Shown in pieces: positions 24,849 through 33,104 of a stretch of DNA of 33,897 bases. The notes below the pieces were generated by a model that saw only the letters and a list, made by a program, of their open reading frames with translations, was not told the origin of the DNA and did not search any database. The stretch is from Candidatus Limivicinus sp. (lineage in GTDB: Bacteria; Bacillota; Clostridia; Oscillospirales; Oscillospiraceae), in assembly GCA_029264685.1 (NCBI GenBank), contig JARHZW010000021.1, positions 1 through 33,897 on the forward strand. The letters run 5' to 3'. How positions within the stretch are numbered: the stretch's first letter is position 1; each line of letters opens with the position of its first letter. Made by a program: the position numbers and the translations under genes.

Positions 24849-26024
24849 TCAGTGATGGAAAAGGCGCATACCGGTAAAGGCCATTACCATGTCATAGCTG
24901 TCGGCGGTCTCTATTACGTTGTCGTCTCTGATGCTGCCGCCGGGCTCGGCAATATATTTTACGCCGCTTTTATACGCTCTCTTAACATTGTCACCGAAGG
25001 GGAAGAAAGCGTCGCTTCCGCAGGTAAGACCGGACTGAGTGGCTATCCATGCCTTCTTTTCCTCTGGGGTGAGGATCTGAGGCTTCTCGGCAAAGGTGTT
25101 TTCCCATTCACCGTCTGCCAGAAGGTCCATATACTCGTCGGAAATGTAAATGTCTATGGCGTTGTCTCTGTCGGGGCGGCGTATGTCATTTTTGAACTTC
25201 AGTCCCAAAACCTTGGGGTGCTGGCGGAGCAGCCAGTTGTCAGCCTTGTTGCCGGCAAGTCTGGTGCAGTGGATACGGCTCTGCTGACCTGCACCCACGC
25301 CCACAGTCTGTCCGTTTTTAACATAGCATACGGAGTTTGACTGGGTGTATTTTAAAGTGATAAGAGAAACTATCATATCTATAACGGCAGCCTCAGGCAG
25401 CTCTTTGTTTTTGGTTACTATGTTCTCAAACAGCTGCGGAGTGATTTTAAAATTGTTGTGCCCCTGCTCAAAGGTAATGCCGAAAACATCCTTGCGCTCA
25501 AGCTCTGCGGGAACATAATCAGGGTCGATTTTAACTACGTTGTAGTTTCCGCCCTTTTTGGTTTTCAGGATTTCCAGTGCTTCCTCGGTGTAATCAGGGG
25601 CGATGATACCGTCGGAGACTTCATATTTTAAATAGAGAGCGGTGGCTCTGTCACAGGTACGGCTGAGAGCTGCCCAGTCACCGTAGGATGAGAGCCTGTC
25701 GGCACCTCTTGCCTTAATGTATGCACAGGCAATGGGCGAGAGGGGAGCATCGTCGTCTACAAAGTATATTTTTCGGTCAATTTGGCTGAGAGGCTGCCCT
25801 ACGGCGGCACCGGCGGGAGAAACGTGCTTGAATGAAGCGGCGGAGGGGAGACCGGTGGCCTCGTCCAGTTCCTTTACAAGCTGCCATGAGTTTAATGCGT
25901 CCAGAAGGTTTATATATCCGGGCTTGCCGTTTAGAACTTCTATCGGAAGCTCTCCCTGCTGCATAAATATACGGGAAGGCTTCTGATTGGGGTTGCAGCC
26001 ATATTTAAGTTCAAGCTCTTTCAT
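24849..26024 (-). CDS. purH: Stand-alone AICAR transformylase (PurH C-terminal domain only)
   Basis: It transfers a formyl group from 10-formyl-THF to AICAR, giving FAICAR. The 391 residues correspond only to the AICARFT part of PurH: YGCNPNQKPSRIF at 8-20, the catalytic pair Lys66-His67 in FKHVSPAG, and the ending with GGSIRDDNVIETADSY. The N-terminal IMP cyclohydrolase (MGS-like) domain of normal bifunctional PurH is absent. The ring closure is supplied by the separate cyclohydrolase gene 9 bases upstream. Length and clean ends argue against truncation: this is a real split-pathway form. Confidence 0.93.
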   Translation of the reverse strand: MKELELKYGCNPNQKPSRIFMQQGELPIEVLNGKPGYINLLDALNSWQLVKELDEATGLPSAASFKHVSPAGAAVGQPLSQIDRKIYFVDDDAPLSPIACAYIKARGADRLSSYGDWAALSRTCDRATALYLKYEVSDGIIAPDYTEEALEILKTKKGGNYNVVKIDPDYVPAELERKDVFGITFEQGHNNFKITPQLFENIVTKNKELPEAAVIDMIVSLITLKYTQSNSVCYVKNGQTVGVGAGQQSRIHCTRLAGNKADNWLLRQHPKVLGLKFKNDIRRPDRDNAIDIYISDEYMDLLADGEWENTFAEKPQILTPEEKKAWIATQSGLTCGSDAFFPFGDNVKRAYKSGVKYIAEPGGSIRDDNVIETADSYDMVMAFTGMRLFHH

Positions 26025-26033
26025 GTTGATTCC

Positions 26034-26753
26034 TCACTTGTTTTTATTTATGAGGCGGTGCTCATATTCACCGGTAGCTATATCTGTGTATCGCACATAA
26101 AGGGAAATTTTATTGTCATTATCAAGAGCATTCCAAAGAGAAGCGGTGAATTCATCTATATTGTCAGGGATGAAAACACGCTCAGGCTCTCCCTGAAAGG
26201 TGGGGATGGGGTTGCCGTCGGTAACGTAAGTGTGGATAAAATGCCCAAGACCTGCAAGAGCGGGATACTCAAATCCGTAGCGGCAGCAGGCAGAGCCTTT
26301 TGCATCCGCACTTTTTAAAATGCTCATTGAATAAGTAAAATCATTTTCGGAAAATTCTATAAGTCCGCTTATTCTGGGGGTAAGGTTGGGATAGTCCGGT
26401 TCAAACTGCCTTTTTCGCAGGGCGGAGAAAAAGTCCAGCCCCTCTTTAAAGCCCTCGTAAACAGTGTCTGTCTGGTCTCCGTTTGTCACTATCAGCTTGT
26501 TTTCAAAGCTTCTGATTGCGGGGTAGATTATAAGGCTGGGATCTTCAACCTTTGAGTAGTCATAAGGTTCGGTAAAGAGGGCGTTGTCTTTAAAGGAAAA
26601 AACACGGTTGCGGCTGTTACTGCTGCGTCCCATTATAAAATAGGCAGCGACTGCGCTTTTCCCGTCAGCGCTTTTTCCTATCACTATGCCACGGCCTACA
26701 TACGGGTTGCCGGAGATAAGCTCGTCAATATGGCTTACATTATATATATCCAT
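26034..26753 (-). CDS. purO: Archaeal-type IMP cyclohydrolase
   Basis: It closes the ring of FAICAR to form IMP, the last step of the pathway. The 239 residues match the IMP cyclohydrolase family first known as PurO of archaea, unrelated to the PurH N-terminal domain. Recognisable stretches are NPYVGRGIVIG near the N-terminus, the MGRSSNSRNRVF motif, and YEGFKEGLDFFSALRKRQFE with PDYPNLTPRI. Its stop is 9 bases from the AICAR transformylase start, and its own start overlaps the purN stop (TGATG). Together the two proteins replace bifunctional PurH. Confidence 0.9.
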   Translation of the reverse strand: MDIYNVSHIDELISGNPYVGRGIVIGKSADGKSAVAAYFIMGRSSNSRNRVFSFKDNALFTEPYDYSKVEDPSLIIYPAIRSFENKLIVTNGDQTDTVYEGFKEGLDFFSALRKRQFEPDYPNLTPRISGLIEFSENDFTYSMSILKSADAKGSACCRYGFEYPALAGLGHFIHTYVTDGNPIPTFQGEPERVFIPDNIDEFTASLWNALDNDNKISLYVRYTDIATGEYEHRLINKNK

Positions 26754-27370
26754 CAGTTTTTCTCCCTTGCATTGATTATTTCGGCGGAAATCTGTTCAGC
26801 GGCTCTGGGAAGAATGACCCATTCCGCCTGTTCCATAACTCTCTTCTGGAGAGCTTCCGGCGTGTCATGGGGCAGAATATCAACTGCTTTCTGCATTATT
26901 ATTCTGCCGCCGTCAGGCACCTCGTTTACAAAGTGTACCGTTGCGCCTGTTACCTTTACTCCGTACTCAAGGGCGGCCTCGTGGACCTTCAGGCCGTAAA
27001 AACCCTTTCCGCAGAAGGACGGAATAAGGGATGGGTGAATGTTTATTATTCTGTTTTTGTAGTGATTTACAAAGTCGGCACTTAAAATGCTCATAAAGCC
27101 CGCAAGCACAATAAGCTCAATGCCGTTTTCTGCGAGAAGCTCCAGAAGGGCTTTTTCAAAGCCCTCCTGTTTTCCGTATTCTTTTTTAGTTATGCAGGCA
27201 GAGGGAATTCCTGCAATTTCTGCCCGTTTTAAGGCGTAGGCATTAGAATTATTGGAAACGACAAGTCGTATTTCGCCGCTTTTTATAATGCCGCTTTTTT
27301 CGGCGTCCATAAGCGCCTGAAGATTGGTTCCGCCGCCGGACACAAGGACGGCTATCCTTGCTTTCAGCAT
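26753..27370 (-). CDS. purN: Phosphoribosylglycinamide formyltransferase
   Basis: It converts GAR to FGAR using 10-formyl-THF. The 205 residues show the folate-dependent transformylase core: SGGGTNLQA at the N-terminus, the catalytic Asn and His in NIHPSL, and the catalytic Asp in [11 protein letters not shown]. The loop SFCGKGFYG is the clostridial version of the usual PGLH loop. The start overlaps the purM end by 7 bases (27364-27370), so it is coupled. It draws on the same one-carbon pool that Fhs, FchA and FolD feed. Confidence 0.96.
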   Translation of the reverse strand: MLKARIAVLVSGGGTNLQALMDAEKSGIIKSGEIRLVVSNNSNAYALKRAEIAGIPSACITKKEYGKQEGFEKALLELLAENGIELIVLAGFMSILSADFVNHYKNRIINIHPSLIPSFCGKGFYGLKVHEAALEYGVKVTGATVHFVNEVPDGGRIIMQKAVDILPHDTPEALQKRVMEQAEWVILPRAAEQISAEIINAREKN

Positions 27371-28404
27371 ATCGTCACCTTTTCGCTGCTCTCTTCGATA
27401 TGGCCGAGAACATAGGCGTCGATACTCTGAGCTTTAAGAACAGCGAGAGCTTTATCAACGTCCTCCGGAGCCACGGTAACACTCATGCCAACGCCCATAT
27501 TGAAGGTGTTGAACATATCACGCTCAGGAATATTGCCCCTCTTTGCGATAAGATCGAATATGGGCAGTACCCTAACGTCCCTGCGCTCTATTACGGCACC
27601 AAGACCGTCTGGAATACTGCGTGGAATGTTTTCATAAAAGCCGCCGCCTGTTATGTGGGACACACCCTTGACTTTGACTTCCTTGAAGAGAGCCAGCATG
27701 GGCTTTACATATATTTTTGTGGGAGTCAGCAGCGTTTCCCCAATGCTCCGGCCGGAAAGCTCGGCTACTGGACTTTTGATGTCCTGATTATCTACATCAA
27801 ATACCTTTCTCACCAGAGAAAAGCCGTTAGAATGAACACCGGTGGAGGGAAGAGCGATGAGAACGTCTCCCTTGCGGGTGGCTGAATTGTCGATAATATC
27901 TTTTTTATCTACTATTCCCACGGCAAAGCCGGCAAGGTCGTACTCGTTTTCGGGATAAAAACCGGGCATTTCGGCGGTTTCTCCGCCTATGAGTGCGGCA
28001 CCGCTCTGAACGCAGCCCTCGGCAACACCGGAAACTATCTGCTCTATGCGCTGCGGAACATTTTTTCCGCAGGCGATATAATCAAGAAAGAACAGAGGCT
28101 TTGCACCGCAGCATATAATGTCGTTTACGCACATGGCAGTGCAGTCTATGCCCACGGTGTCGTGCTTATCCATTAAAAAGGCAAGCTTCAGCTTGGTGCC
28201 CACACCGTCGGTGCCGCTTACAAGAACGGGACATTCCATGCCCGCAAGATCCGGCAGAAAAAGACCGCCGAAGCCTCCTACATCAGAGTATACACCGGCT
28301 GTCATGGTGCGCTGAATGTGGCTCTTCATAAGCTCCACGGCTTTGTACCCCGCAGTAATGTCAACTCCGGCGGCAGCATATGAATCGGAACGACTGCTAT
28401 TCAT
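27364..28404 (-). CDS. purM: Phosphoribosylformylglycinamidine cyclo-ligase
   Basis: It closes FGAM to AIR with ATP. It has 346 residues, the normal length, with [38 protein letters not shown] and [13 protein letters not shown]. The start at 28404 is chosen because GGGAGAG lies 8 bases upstream; the longer frame to 28458 overlaps purF and lacks such a site. It follows purF by 23 bases and overlaps purN. Confidence 0.97.
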   Translation of the reverse strand: MNSSRSDSYAAAGVDITAGYKAVELMKSHIQRTMTAGVYSDVGGFGGLFLPDLAGMECPVLVSGTDGVGTKLKLAFLMDKHDTVGIDCTAMCVNDIICCGAKPLFFLDYIACGKNVPQRIEQIVSGVAEGCVQSGAALIGGETAEMPGFYPENEYDLAGFAVGIVDKKDIIDNSATRKGDVLIALPSTGVHSNGFSLVRKVFDVDNQDIKSPVAELSGRSIGETLLTPTKIYVKPMLALFKEVKVKGVSHITGGGFYENIPRSIPDGLGAVIERRDVRVLPIFDLIAKRGNIPERDMFNTFNMGVGMSVTVAPEDVDKALAVLKAQSIDAYVLGHIEESSEKVTIC

Positions 28405-28427
28405 TGTTATCTCTCCCTTTTTATATC

Positions 28428-29849
28428 TCAGTCTTTGCCTGTCCAGCAATAGGTGCATATTTTGTCCCTGTCAATCCCTATGGCATCCAGAAGGGCATCC
28501 AGAGACTGATAACCCAGAGAGCTGAAGCCCATTTTTTCGCAAATGCTTTTCAGCATACACTGACCTCTTCTGGTGCTGCCGTCGGCGTATTCATCCAGAT
28601 GGTTCTGGCCTTCTGCACCTTCAAGCTCCTGAATGGTCCTGCGTGTGAGCAGCTCCATACCGGAATTGGTTCTGGAGAAGTTCAAAAACTTGCATCCGTA
28701 CATGACAGGCGGACAGGCGGAACGCATATGAACTTCCTTTGCACCGGAGTCATAGAGAAATTCTATGGTCTCCTGCAGCTGGGTTCCCCTGACTATGGAA
28801 TCATCCACAAAAAGCAGCTTTTTCCCTTCAATCAGCTCCGGCACAGGAATCTGCTTCATTTTGGCAACCTGCTTTCTCACATCCTGACTTGCGGGAGTGA
28901 AGGAGCGGGGCCATGTGGGGGTATATTTAATAAAGGGTCTTGCCAGAGGCAGGTGGCAGGCATTGGCGTAGCCCATGGCGTGAGGAATACCGGAATCCGG
29001 AACTCCCGCCACATAATCAACCTCCGGCAGAGTGCCGTTATCAATCTCGCTCTTTGCAAGCGCAGAACCGTTTTTGTATCTGGACAGCTCTACATTCTGA
29101 CCCTCGTATCTGGAGTTGGGGTAGCCGTAATAGGTCCATAGGAAAGCGCAGATACGCATTTTGTCTCCGGCAGGCTGCAAGGTTTCCCAGCCCTTCTCGC
29201 TGATTTTTACGATTTCACCGGGGCCAAGCTCGTGTTCGTCTTTGTAGCCCAGTTTTCTGTATGCGAAGGACTCAAAGGATACACAGTAGCCCTCCTCGTC
29301 CCGTCCTATAAGAACCGGCAGCCTACCCAGCTTGTCTCTTGCAGCTATTATATCCTCTCCGGTAAGAATCAAAATGGTGGCAGAGCCGCTGATTATATTC
29401 TGAGCGTAGCGTATGCCCTCAACAAGACTGTCCTTCTGATTTATAAGAGCGGCTACAAGCTCAGTTGAATTTATCTGTCCTGAACTCATGGCCATGAACT
29501 GATGACCCTGGTCAAAGAAATATTCATTTATCAGCTCATCGGCGTTATTTATGCAGCCGACAATGCTGATTGCGTAAAAACCCAGATGAGAGCGTACCAG
29601 AAGGGGCTGAGGGTCAAGGTCGGATATACAGCCTATGCCGCTGCATCCGTGAAAGGAAGCTATATCATTTTCAAACTTAGTGCGGAACGGAGTGTTTTCT
29701 ATGTTATGTATCTGCTTCTGGTAGCCGTCTTTTCTGTCGTGAACGACCATTCCGGCTCTTTTTGTACCAAGATGGGAGTGATAATCCACCCCGAAAAACA
29801 GATCCAGCACTATGTCGCGCCGTGATACAGCGCCGAAGAAGCCGCCCAT
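28428..29849 (-). CDS. purF: PurF-like amidophosphoribosyltransferase without the glutaminase nucleophile
   Basis: In normal PurF an N-terminal glutaminase feeds ammonia to PRPP to make phosphoribosylamine. This 473-residue copy keeps the transferase half: PRPP loop [12 protein letters not shown] (345-356), VAGVPDSG, and four cysteines placed like the Fe-S ligands of B. subtilis PurF (Cys234, Cys386 or 379, Cys465, Cys468). The glutaminase site is not intact. The protein begins MGGFFG instead of MCGIFG, so the Cys nucleophile is Gly. The usual HRG is HLG (26-28), and the oxyanion motif HNGN is replaced by IVGC (96-99). No other start supplies a Cys, because the ATG overlaps the purC stop (TAATG). 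It may use free ammonia or a partner glutaminase. I recall similar copies in other Clostridia. Confidence 0.88.
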   Translation of the reverse strand: MGGFFGAVSRRDIVLDLFFGVDYHSHLGTKRAGMVVHDRKDGYQKQIHNIENTPFRTKFENDIASFHGCSGIGCISDLDPQPLLVRSHLGFYAISIVGCINNADELINEYFFDQGHQFMAMSSGQINSTELVAALINQKDSLVEGIRYAQNIISGSATILILTGEDIIAARDKLGRLPVLIGRDEEGYCVSFESFAYRKLGYKDEHELGPGEIVKISEKGWETLQPAGDKMRICAFLWTYYGYPNSRYEGQNVELSRYKNGSALAKSEIDNGTLPEVDYVAGVPDSGIPHAMGYANACHLPLARPFIKYTPTWPRSFTPASQDVRKQVAKMKQIPVPELIEGKKLLFVDDSIVRGTQLQETIEFLYDSGAKEVHMRSACPPVMYGCKFLNFSRTNSGMELLTRRTIQELEGAEGQNHLDEYADGSTRRGQCMLKSICEKMGFSSLGYQSLDALLDAIGIDRDKICTYCWTGKD

Positions 29850-30526
29850 TATTCAAAGAACAGGCGGGAGAGAGTCATAGGCTCCACATATTCTCCGTCT
29901 TTATATACTCTCATGTTGCCGGAGGCGATTTCGTCAATGAGAATTACTTCGTCACCGGAGTAACCAAACTCAAATTTAATGTCATAAAGCTCCATGCCGC
30001 GCTTTTCCATTTCGCTTTCGATAATGTCTGTGATTTCCTGAGTCTGAGCTTTAAGGGACTCGTACTGCTCACTTGTCATAACGCCAAGATCAACAAGAGC
30101 GTCTTTTGTTACCAGAGGGTCACCCTTTGCATCGTCTTTGAAGGTGGTCTCAACATAGTTGGGCAGGGGAGCGCCGGACTCAATGTAAGCGCCGTAGCGG
30201 CGGATGAAGCTGCCCACTGCTCTGCGGCGGCAGATGACTTCAAGACCCAGACCAAAGGGACGGGCAGGCAGCACTTCCATGGTGCAGTCGTCCATGTTAA
30301 TGCCTATGTAGTGGGTCTTTATTCCCTTGTCTCTCAAAAGCTCAAAGAAATACTTTGACATACGGAGGTTCTCTCTGCCTACACCCTCGATCTGAAGGCC
30401 GACAGAATTCTCACCCGGGTCAAACTTGCCGTCTTTGCCGGTAACGTCGTCTTTAAACTTTAACAGGTAGTTGCCGTTTTCCAGTGCGTAGACATTTTTG
30501 GTTTTTCCAGTGTATTTGAGTTCCAT
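29849..30526 (-). CDS. purC: SAICAR synthase
   Basis: It joins CAIR and aspartate with ATP to give SAICAR. The 225 residues are close to the usual bacterial length. It shows the start [11 protein letters not shown], the nucleotide region [33 protein letters not shown] and the metal-binding [23 protein letters not shown] lies 8 bases before the ATG. It sits between purE and purF; the stop overlaps the purF start. SAICAR would next need PurB, which is not in the window. Confidence 0.97.
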   Translation of the reverse strand: MELKYTGKTKNVYALENGNYLLKFKDDVTGKDGKFDPGENSVGLQIEGVGRENLRMSKYFFELLRDKGIKTHYIGINMDDCTMEVLPARPFGLGLEVICRRRAVGSFIRRYGAYIESGAPLPNYVETTFKDDAKGDPLVTKDALVDLGVMTSEQYESLKAQTQEITDIIESEMEKRGMELYDIKFEFGYSGDEVILIDEIASGNMRVYKDGEYVEPMTLSRLFFE

Positions 30527-30567
30527 TTTATTTTCCTCCGTTAAAAAAATATTTGTTGTAGAGTTAT

Positions 30568-31053
30568 TTATTTAGTATTGAGAGCTTTGTCCTTGCGAAG
30601 AGTTTCCTCAGTTCCGCTGAGACGGAAGGCCTCCAGCTTTGCGGCAAGCTCGCTGTCTTCCAGAGAAAGTATCTCTAAAGCAAGAATGGCGGCATTTTTA
30701 GCCCCGTCTATTGCCACTGTTGCAACCGGAATTCCGGAAGGCATCTGTACTGTGGAAAGAAGGGCGTCCATGCCGCCAAGCTGTTCAGATTTAATGGGGA
30801 TACCTATAACAGGCAGTGTTGTACCGGCAGCGATAGCACCGGCAAGATGTGCCGCCATACCTGCGGCCGCAATTATCACCCCAAAGCCGTTCTGCCTTGC
30901 ATTAAGGCTGAATTCTCGGGCCTCATTGGGGGTGCGGTGTGCGGAGTAAACGTGCATTTCGTACTCGACACCGAAACTATCCAGTACATCCGCCGCTTTG
31001 CGGACTACCGGCAGGTCGCTGTCACTACCCATGATAATAGCTACTTTTTTCAT
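30568..31053 (-). CDS. purE: AIR carboxylase / N5-CAIR mutase
   Basis: The first gene of the purine operon has 161 residues from the ATG at 31053, where AGGAGG lies 7 bases upstream; an in-frame extension to 31149 runs through the riboswitch terminator and is rejected. Motifs are [32 protein letters not shown] and [22 protein letters not shown] and MAAHL resemble the class I mutase that uses N5-CAIR from PurK, but no purK is present in this operon. PurK must be elsewhere, or this enzyme carboxylates AIR directly. Expression is controlled by the ZTP riboswitch just upstream. Confidence 0.96.
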   Translation of the reverse strand: MKKVAIIMGSDSDLPVVRKAADVLDSFGVEYEMHVYSAHRTPNEAREFSLNARQNGFGVIIAAAGMAAHLAGAIAAGTTLPVIGIPIKSEQLGGMDALLSTVQMPSGIPVATVAIDGAKNAAILALEILSLEDSELAAKLEAFRLSGTEETLRKDKALNTK

Positions 31054-31090
31054 GTTCTGACCTCCTGTAAGCAATAAGATAATTTTATGA

Positions 31091-31205
31091 AAAACAAAAA
31101 AAGCGCACTCCACACCTAAAGGTATTGAGTACGCCCAGACGGTCGGCAATTCAGGTAAAATGGTCCATGTGGTGCTCCACTCAAAACCGTCAGAGCCAAA
31201 ATACC
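31091..31205 (-). promoter_or_regulatory. ZTP (pfl) riboswitch with overlapping terminator
   Basis: Read on the minus strand, the 5' domain has CTCTGACGG, then hairpin GTGG-AGCA-CCAC and ATGGACC. The 3' domain has the signature GCCGACCGTCTGGGC (31147-31133). GACG (31191-31188) can pair with CGTC (31141-31138), which is the family pseudoknot with a G-C to A-T covariation. The terminator stem GCGTACTC (31134-31127) with GAGTGCGC (31110-31103), extended by ATACC/GGTGT and followed by T7, overlaps the end of the 3' signature. Ligand binding should therefore prevent termination. ZTP accumulates when 10-formyl-THF is short and AICAR builds up, so this switch turns on the purine genes and fhs. Confidence 0.88.
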
Positions 31206-31226
31206 GTTAATTATCTTTACGAGCCT

Positions 31227-31256
31227 AAAATAACACGAATTTCGACTGATTGTCAA
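31227..31256 (-). promoter_or_regulatory. Probable purine operon promoter
   Basis: On the minus strand TTGACA (31256-31251), an 18-base spacer and TATTTT (31232-31227) place the start near 31220, just before the riboswitch aptamer. Confidence 0.55.
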
Positions 31257-31352
31257 GGCGAACATGTAAATAATACAAAAAATACACAGATAATTTTCAT
31301 GAAAAAAAGCATAAAAATTTGTGCAATCATACAAATGTCGTAATTTCAGAAC

Positions 31353-31380
31353 TTGACATTAACAGAAAGACGGATATAAT
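31353..31380 (+). promoter_or_regulatory. Promoter of the fchA-folD operon
   Basis: Perfect TTGACA (31353-31358) and perfect TATAAT (31375-31380) with a 16-base spacer, 51 bases before the start codon. It is divergent from the purine promoter, and no riboswitch is seen on this side. Confidence 0.8.
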
Positions 31381-31431
31381 GCGGTTTAGATGCAAAAATC
31401 ATACTCAGCGGGAGAGAACAGGAGCAACAGC

Positions 31432-32058
31432 ATGGAAAATAAACTGATTTCGGACAGCTGCGAGAGGTTTACCTCTCGTCTTTCATCGTCGGATGCAGTG
31501 CCCGGCGGAGGCGGAGCGGCAGCGCTTGCCGGCGCTCTCGGCGCATCCCTGTGTGCCATGGCGGCAAACCTGACTGCGGGAAAAAAGAAATATGCAGAGC
31601 ATGAGGAAAAAATACAGAGGGTTATAAGAGAGGCGGATGCACTCAGACTTTCTTTTTTGGAGCTGGTGGATCTTGACGCTCAGGCTTTTTTACCTCTTTC
31701 AAAAGCCTACGGTATAGATAAGAACGACCCTGAGAGGGGAGAAACCATAAGGAGAGCTTCTCTCGAGGCCTGTGTTCCCGCAGGGAAAATGCTTGAGCTT
31801 TGCGGAAAAACCACGGAGCTTTTACAGCAGATGTTCAGCATAGGAAACCCTATGCTTATCTCTGATGTGGGCTGCGGGGCAGAGCTTTGCCTTGCGGCCA
31901 TGAACTGTGCGGCCATGAACGTATATGTTAATACGAGAGACCTGAAAGGTGACGAAGAAGCGGAAAAACTCAATATGACAGTGAAAAACTGCCTTGAAAA
32001 GTACGCTCCGGCGGCAGAAAAGCTTGTTCGGGAAGTTATGAAGAAACTGGAGGGCTAA
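31432..32058 (+). CDS. fchA: Cyclodeaminase/cyclohydrolase family protein (FchA-like)
   Basis: A 208-residue protein of the formiminotransferase-cyclodeaminase C-terminal family. In acetogenic clostridia, FchA of this family is the methenyl-THF cyclohydrolase. Visible hallmarks are SDAVPGGGGAAALAGALGASL near the N-terminus, MAANLT, and the C-terminal NVYVNTRDL. The start at 31432 has AGGAG 8 bases upstream; the longer frame back to 31390 begins inside the leader. Its stop overlaps the folD start (TAATG), so the two proteins are made together. The cyclohydrolase role, rather than cyclodeaminase, is inferred from the partner FolD having lost its own cyclohydrolase residues. A formiminoglutamate route is less likely, because no histidine degradation gene is near. 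Confidence 0.88.
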   Translation: MENKLISDSCERFTSRLSSSDAVPGGGGAAALAGALGASLCAMAANLTAGKKKYAEHEEKIQRVIREADALRLSFLELVDLDAQAFLPLSKAYGIDKNDPERGETIRRASLEACVPAGKMLELCGKTTELLQQMFSIGNPMLISDVGCGAELCLAAMNCAAMNVYVNTRDLKGDEEAEKLNMTVKNCLEKYAPAAEKLVREVMKKLEG

Positions 32059-32927
32059 TGGGAGAGATACTTTACGGAAAACCTGTGGCGGCAGCCATAT
32101 GGAATGAAGTGGGTGCCGGCGTTGAAAGCCTTGGAAAGAGGGGCATACAGCCCTGCCTGAGCATTATACGCATGGGACAGGACCAGAGCGCCGAAAGCTA
32201 TGAAAACTCTATTGTGAGCCGCTTTCAAAAAGTCGGCATAGCCGTAAAATGCAGCGCAGTTTCTCAAAACGCAGATGAGGAAGCGCTTACGGAAATTATA
32301 CAAAAGGTAAATCTTGACGAAAGCGTGCATGGCTGCATGATATTGAGACCGCTGAGTCAGCACATAGATGAATTCAGGGTTCTGGAGAAACTGGAGCCTG
32401 CAAAGGATGTGGACTGTGCAGGCCGTATGTCTTTAGGCGGCGTGTTCAGCGGCAGCGGAGATTACTTCTGCCCCTGCACGGCGGAAGCCTGCATGAATAT
32501 GCTTGATTATTACAATGTGCCGCTTAGGGGTGCAAGAGTTGCCGTTATAGGCAGAAGCCTTGTAGTGGGCAGACCGCTTGCCATGATGCTCCAGCAGAGG
32601 GATGCAACGGTTACAATGTGCCATTCCAAAACACCAGATGCTGCCAAAATCTGCCGTGAGCAGGATATAGTTATATCTGCCGCCGGAAAGCTGAGACTGG
32701 TGGATGAGAGCTATACAAACTGCCGTCAGATAGTTCTGGATGTGGGCATAGACTCGGATAAGGACGGCAATATTTGCGGTGATGTGGATTTTGAAAGGGT
32801 TCGGGATGCCGTTGCGGCAATCAGCCCTGTTCCGAGAGGTGTGGGCTCGGTTACTACAGCCGTTCTGGCTCGTCATGTAGTTGCAGCTGCACAAAAAAGC
32901 ATGAAGAAAACCGAGGAGAATTCCTGA
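32058..32927 (+). CDS. folD: Methylene-THF dehydrogenase FolD variant lacking cyclohydrolase residues
   Basis: It has 289 residues with FolD architecture: catalytic domain (about 1-150), Rossmann domain with GRSLVVGRP (165-173), CHSKT, and the C-terminal PRGVGSVTTAVL. Tyr48 is kept, but the lysine expected in YxxxK is Ile52 (SYENSIVSRFQKVGI). The usual VQLPLP is ILRPLS, so the expected Gln is Leu96. Asp119 in KDVD is kept. In the bifunctional human enzyme, the matching Lys56 and Gln100 are needed for the cyclohydrolase step. This copy probably oxidises 5,10-methylene-THF to methenyl-THF only, and the overlapping FchA gene supplies the hydrolysis. Similar sequences occur in other Clostridia, as far as I recall. 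Confidence 0.9.
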   Translation: MGEILYGKPVAAAIWNEVGAGVESLGKRGIQPCLSIIRMGQDQSAESYENSIVSRFQKVGIAVKCSAVSQNADEEALTEIIQKVNLDESVHGCMILRPLSQHIDEFRVLEKLEPAKDVDCAGRMSLGGVFSGSGDYFCPCTAEACMNMLDYYNVPLRGARVAVIGRSLVVGRPLAMMLQQRDATVTMCHSKTPDAAKICREQDIVISAAGKLRLVDESYTNCRQIVLDVGIDSDKDGNICGDVDFERVRDAVAAISPVPRGVGSVTTAVLARHVVAAAQKSMKKTEENS

Positions 32928-32943
32928 AAATTAGAAAACAATG

Positions 32944-32980
32944 AAAATCCTGATTTTTACGCAAAATCAGGATTTTTCTT
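32944..32980 (+). terminator. Terminator of the fchA-folD operon
   Basis: AAAATCCTGATTTT (32944-32957) pairs perfectly with AAAATCAGGATTTT (32963-32976). The stem is A/T-rich at both ends with a GC centre, and a T-rich tail follows. Confidence 0.85.
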
Positions 32981-33037
32981 TACTATTTTACAGCGGCACT
33001 TTCATAAAAAAGTTAATAATTGAGAGCAGGAAAAATG

Positions 33038-33067
33038 TTGCCTAAAATGTAAACCTAATGGTACAAT
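33038..33067 (+). promoter_or_regulatory. Candidate promoter of the Y-family polymerase gene
   Basis: TTGCCT (33038-33043), an 18-base spacer and TACAAT (33062-33067), about 38 bases before the start codon. I saw no LexA-type GAAC-N4-GTTC box. Confidence 0.45.
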
Positions 33068-33104
33068 GTAAAAATAAAACAGCGTTAATCAAGGGGGGCA
33101 TGAA

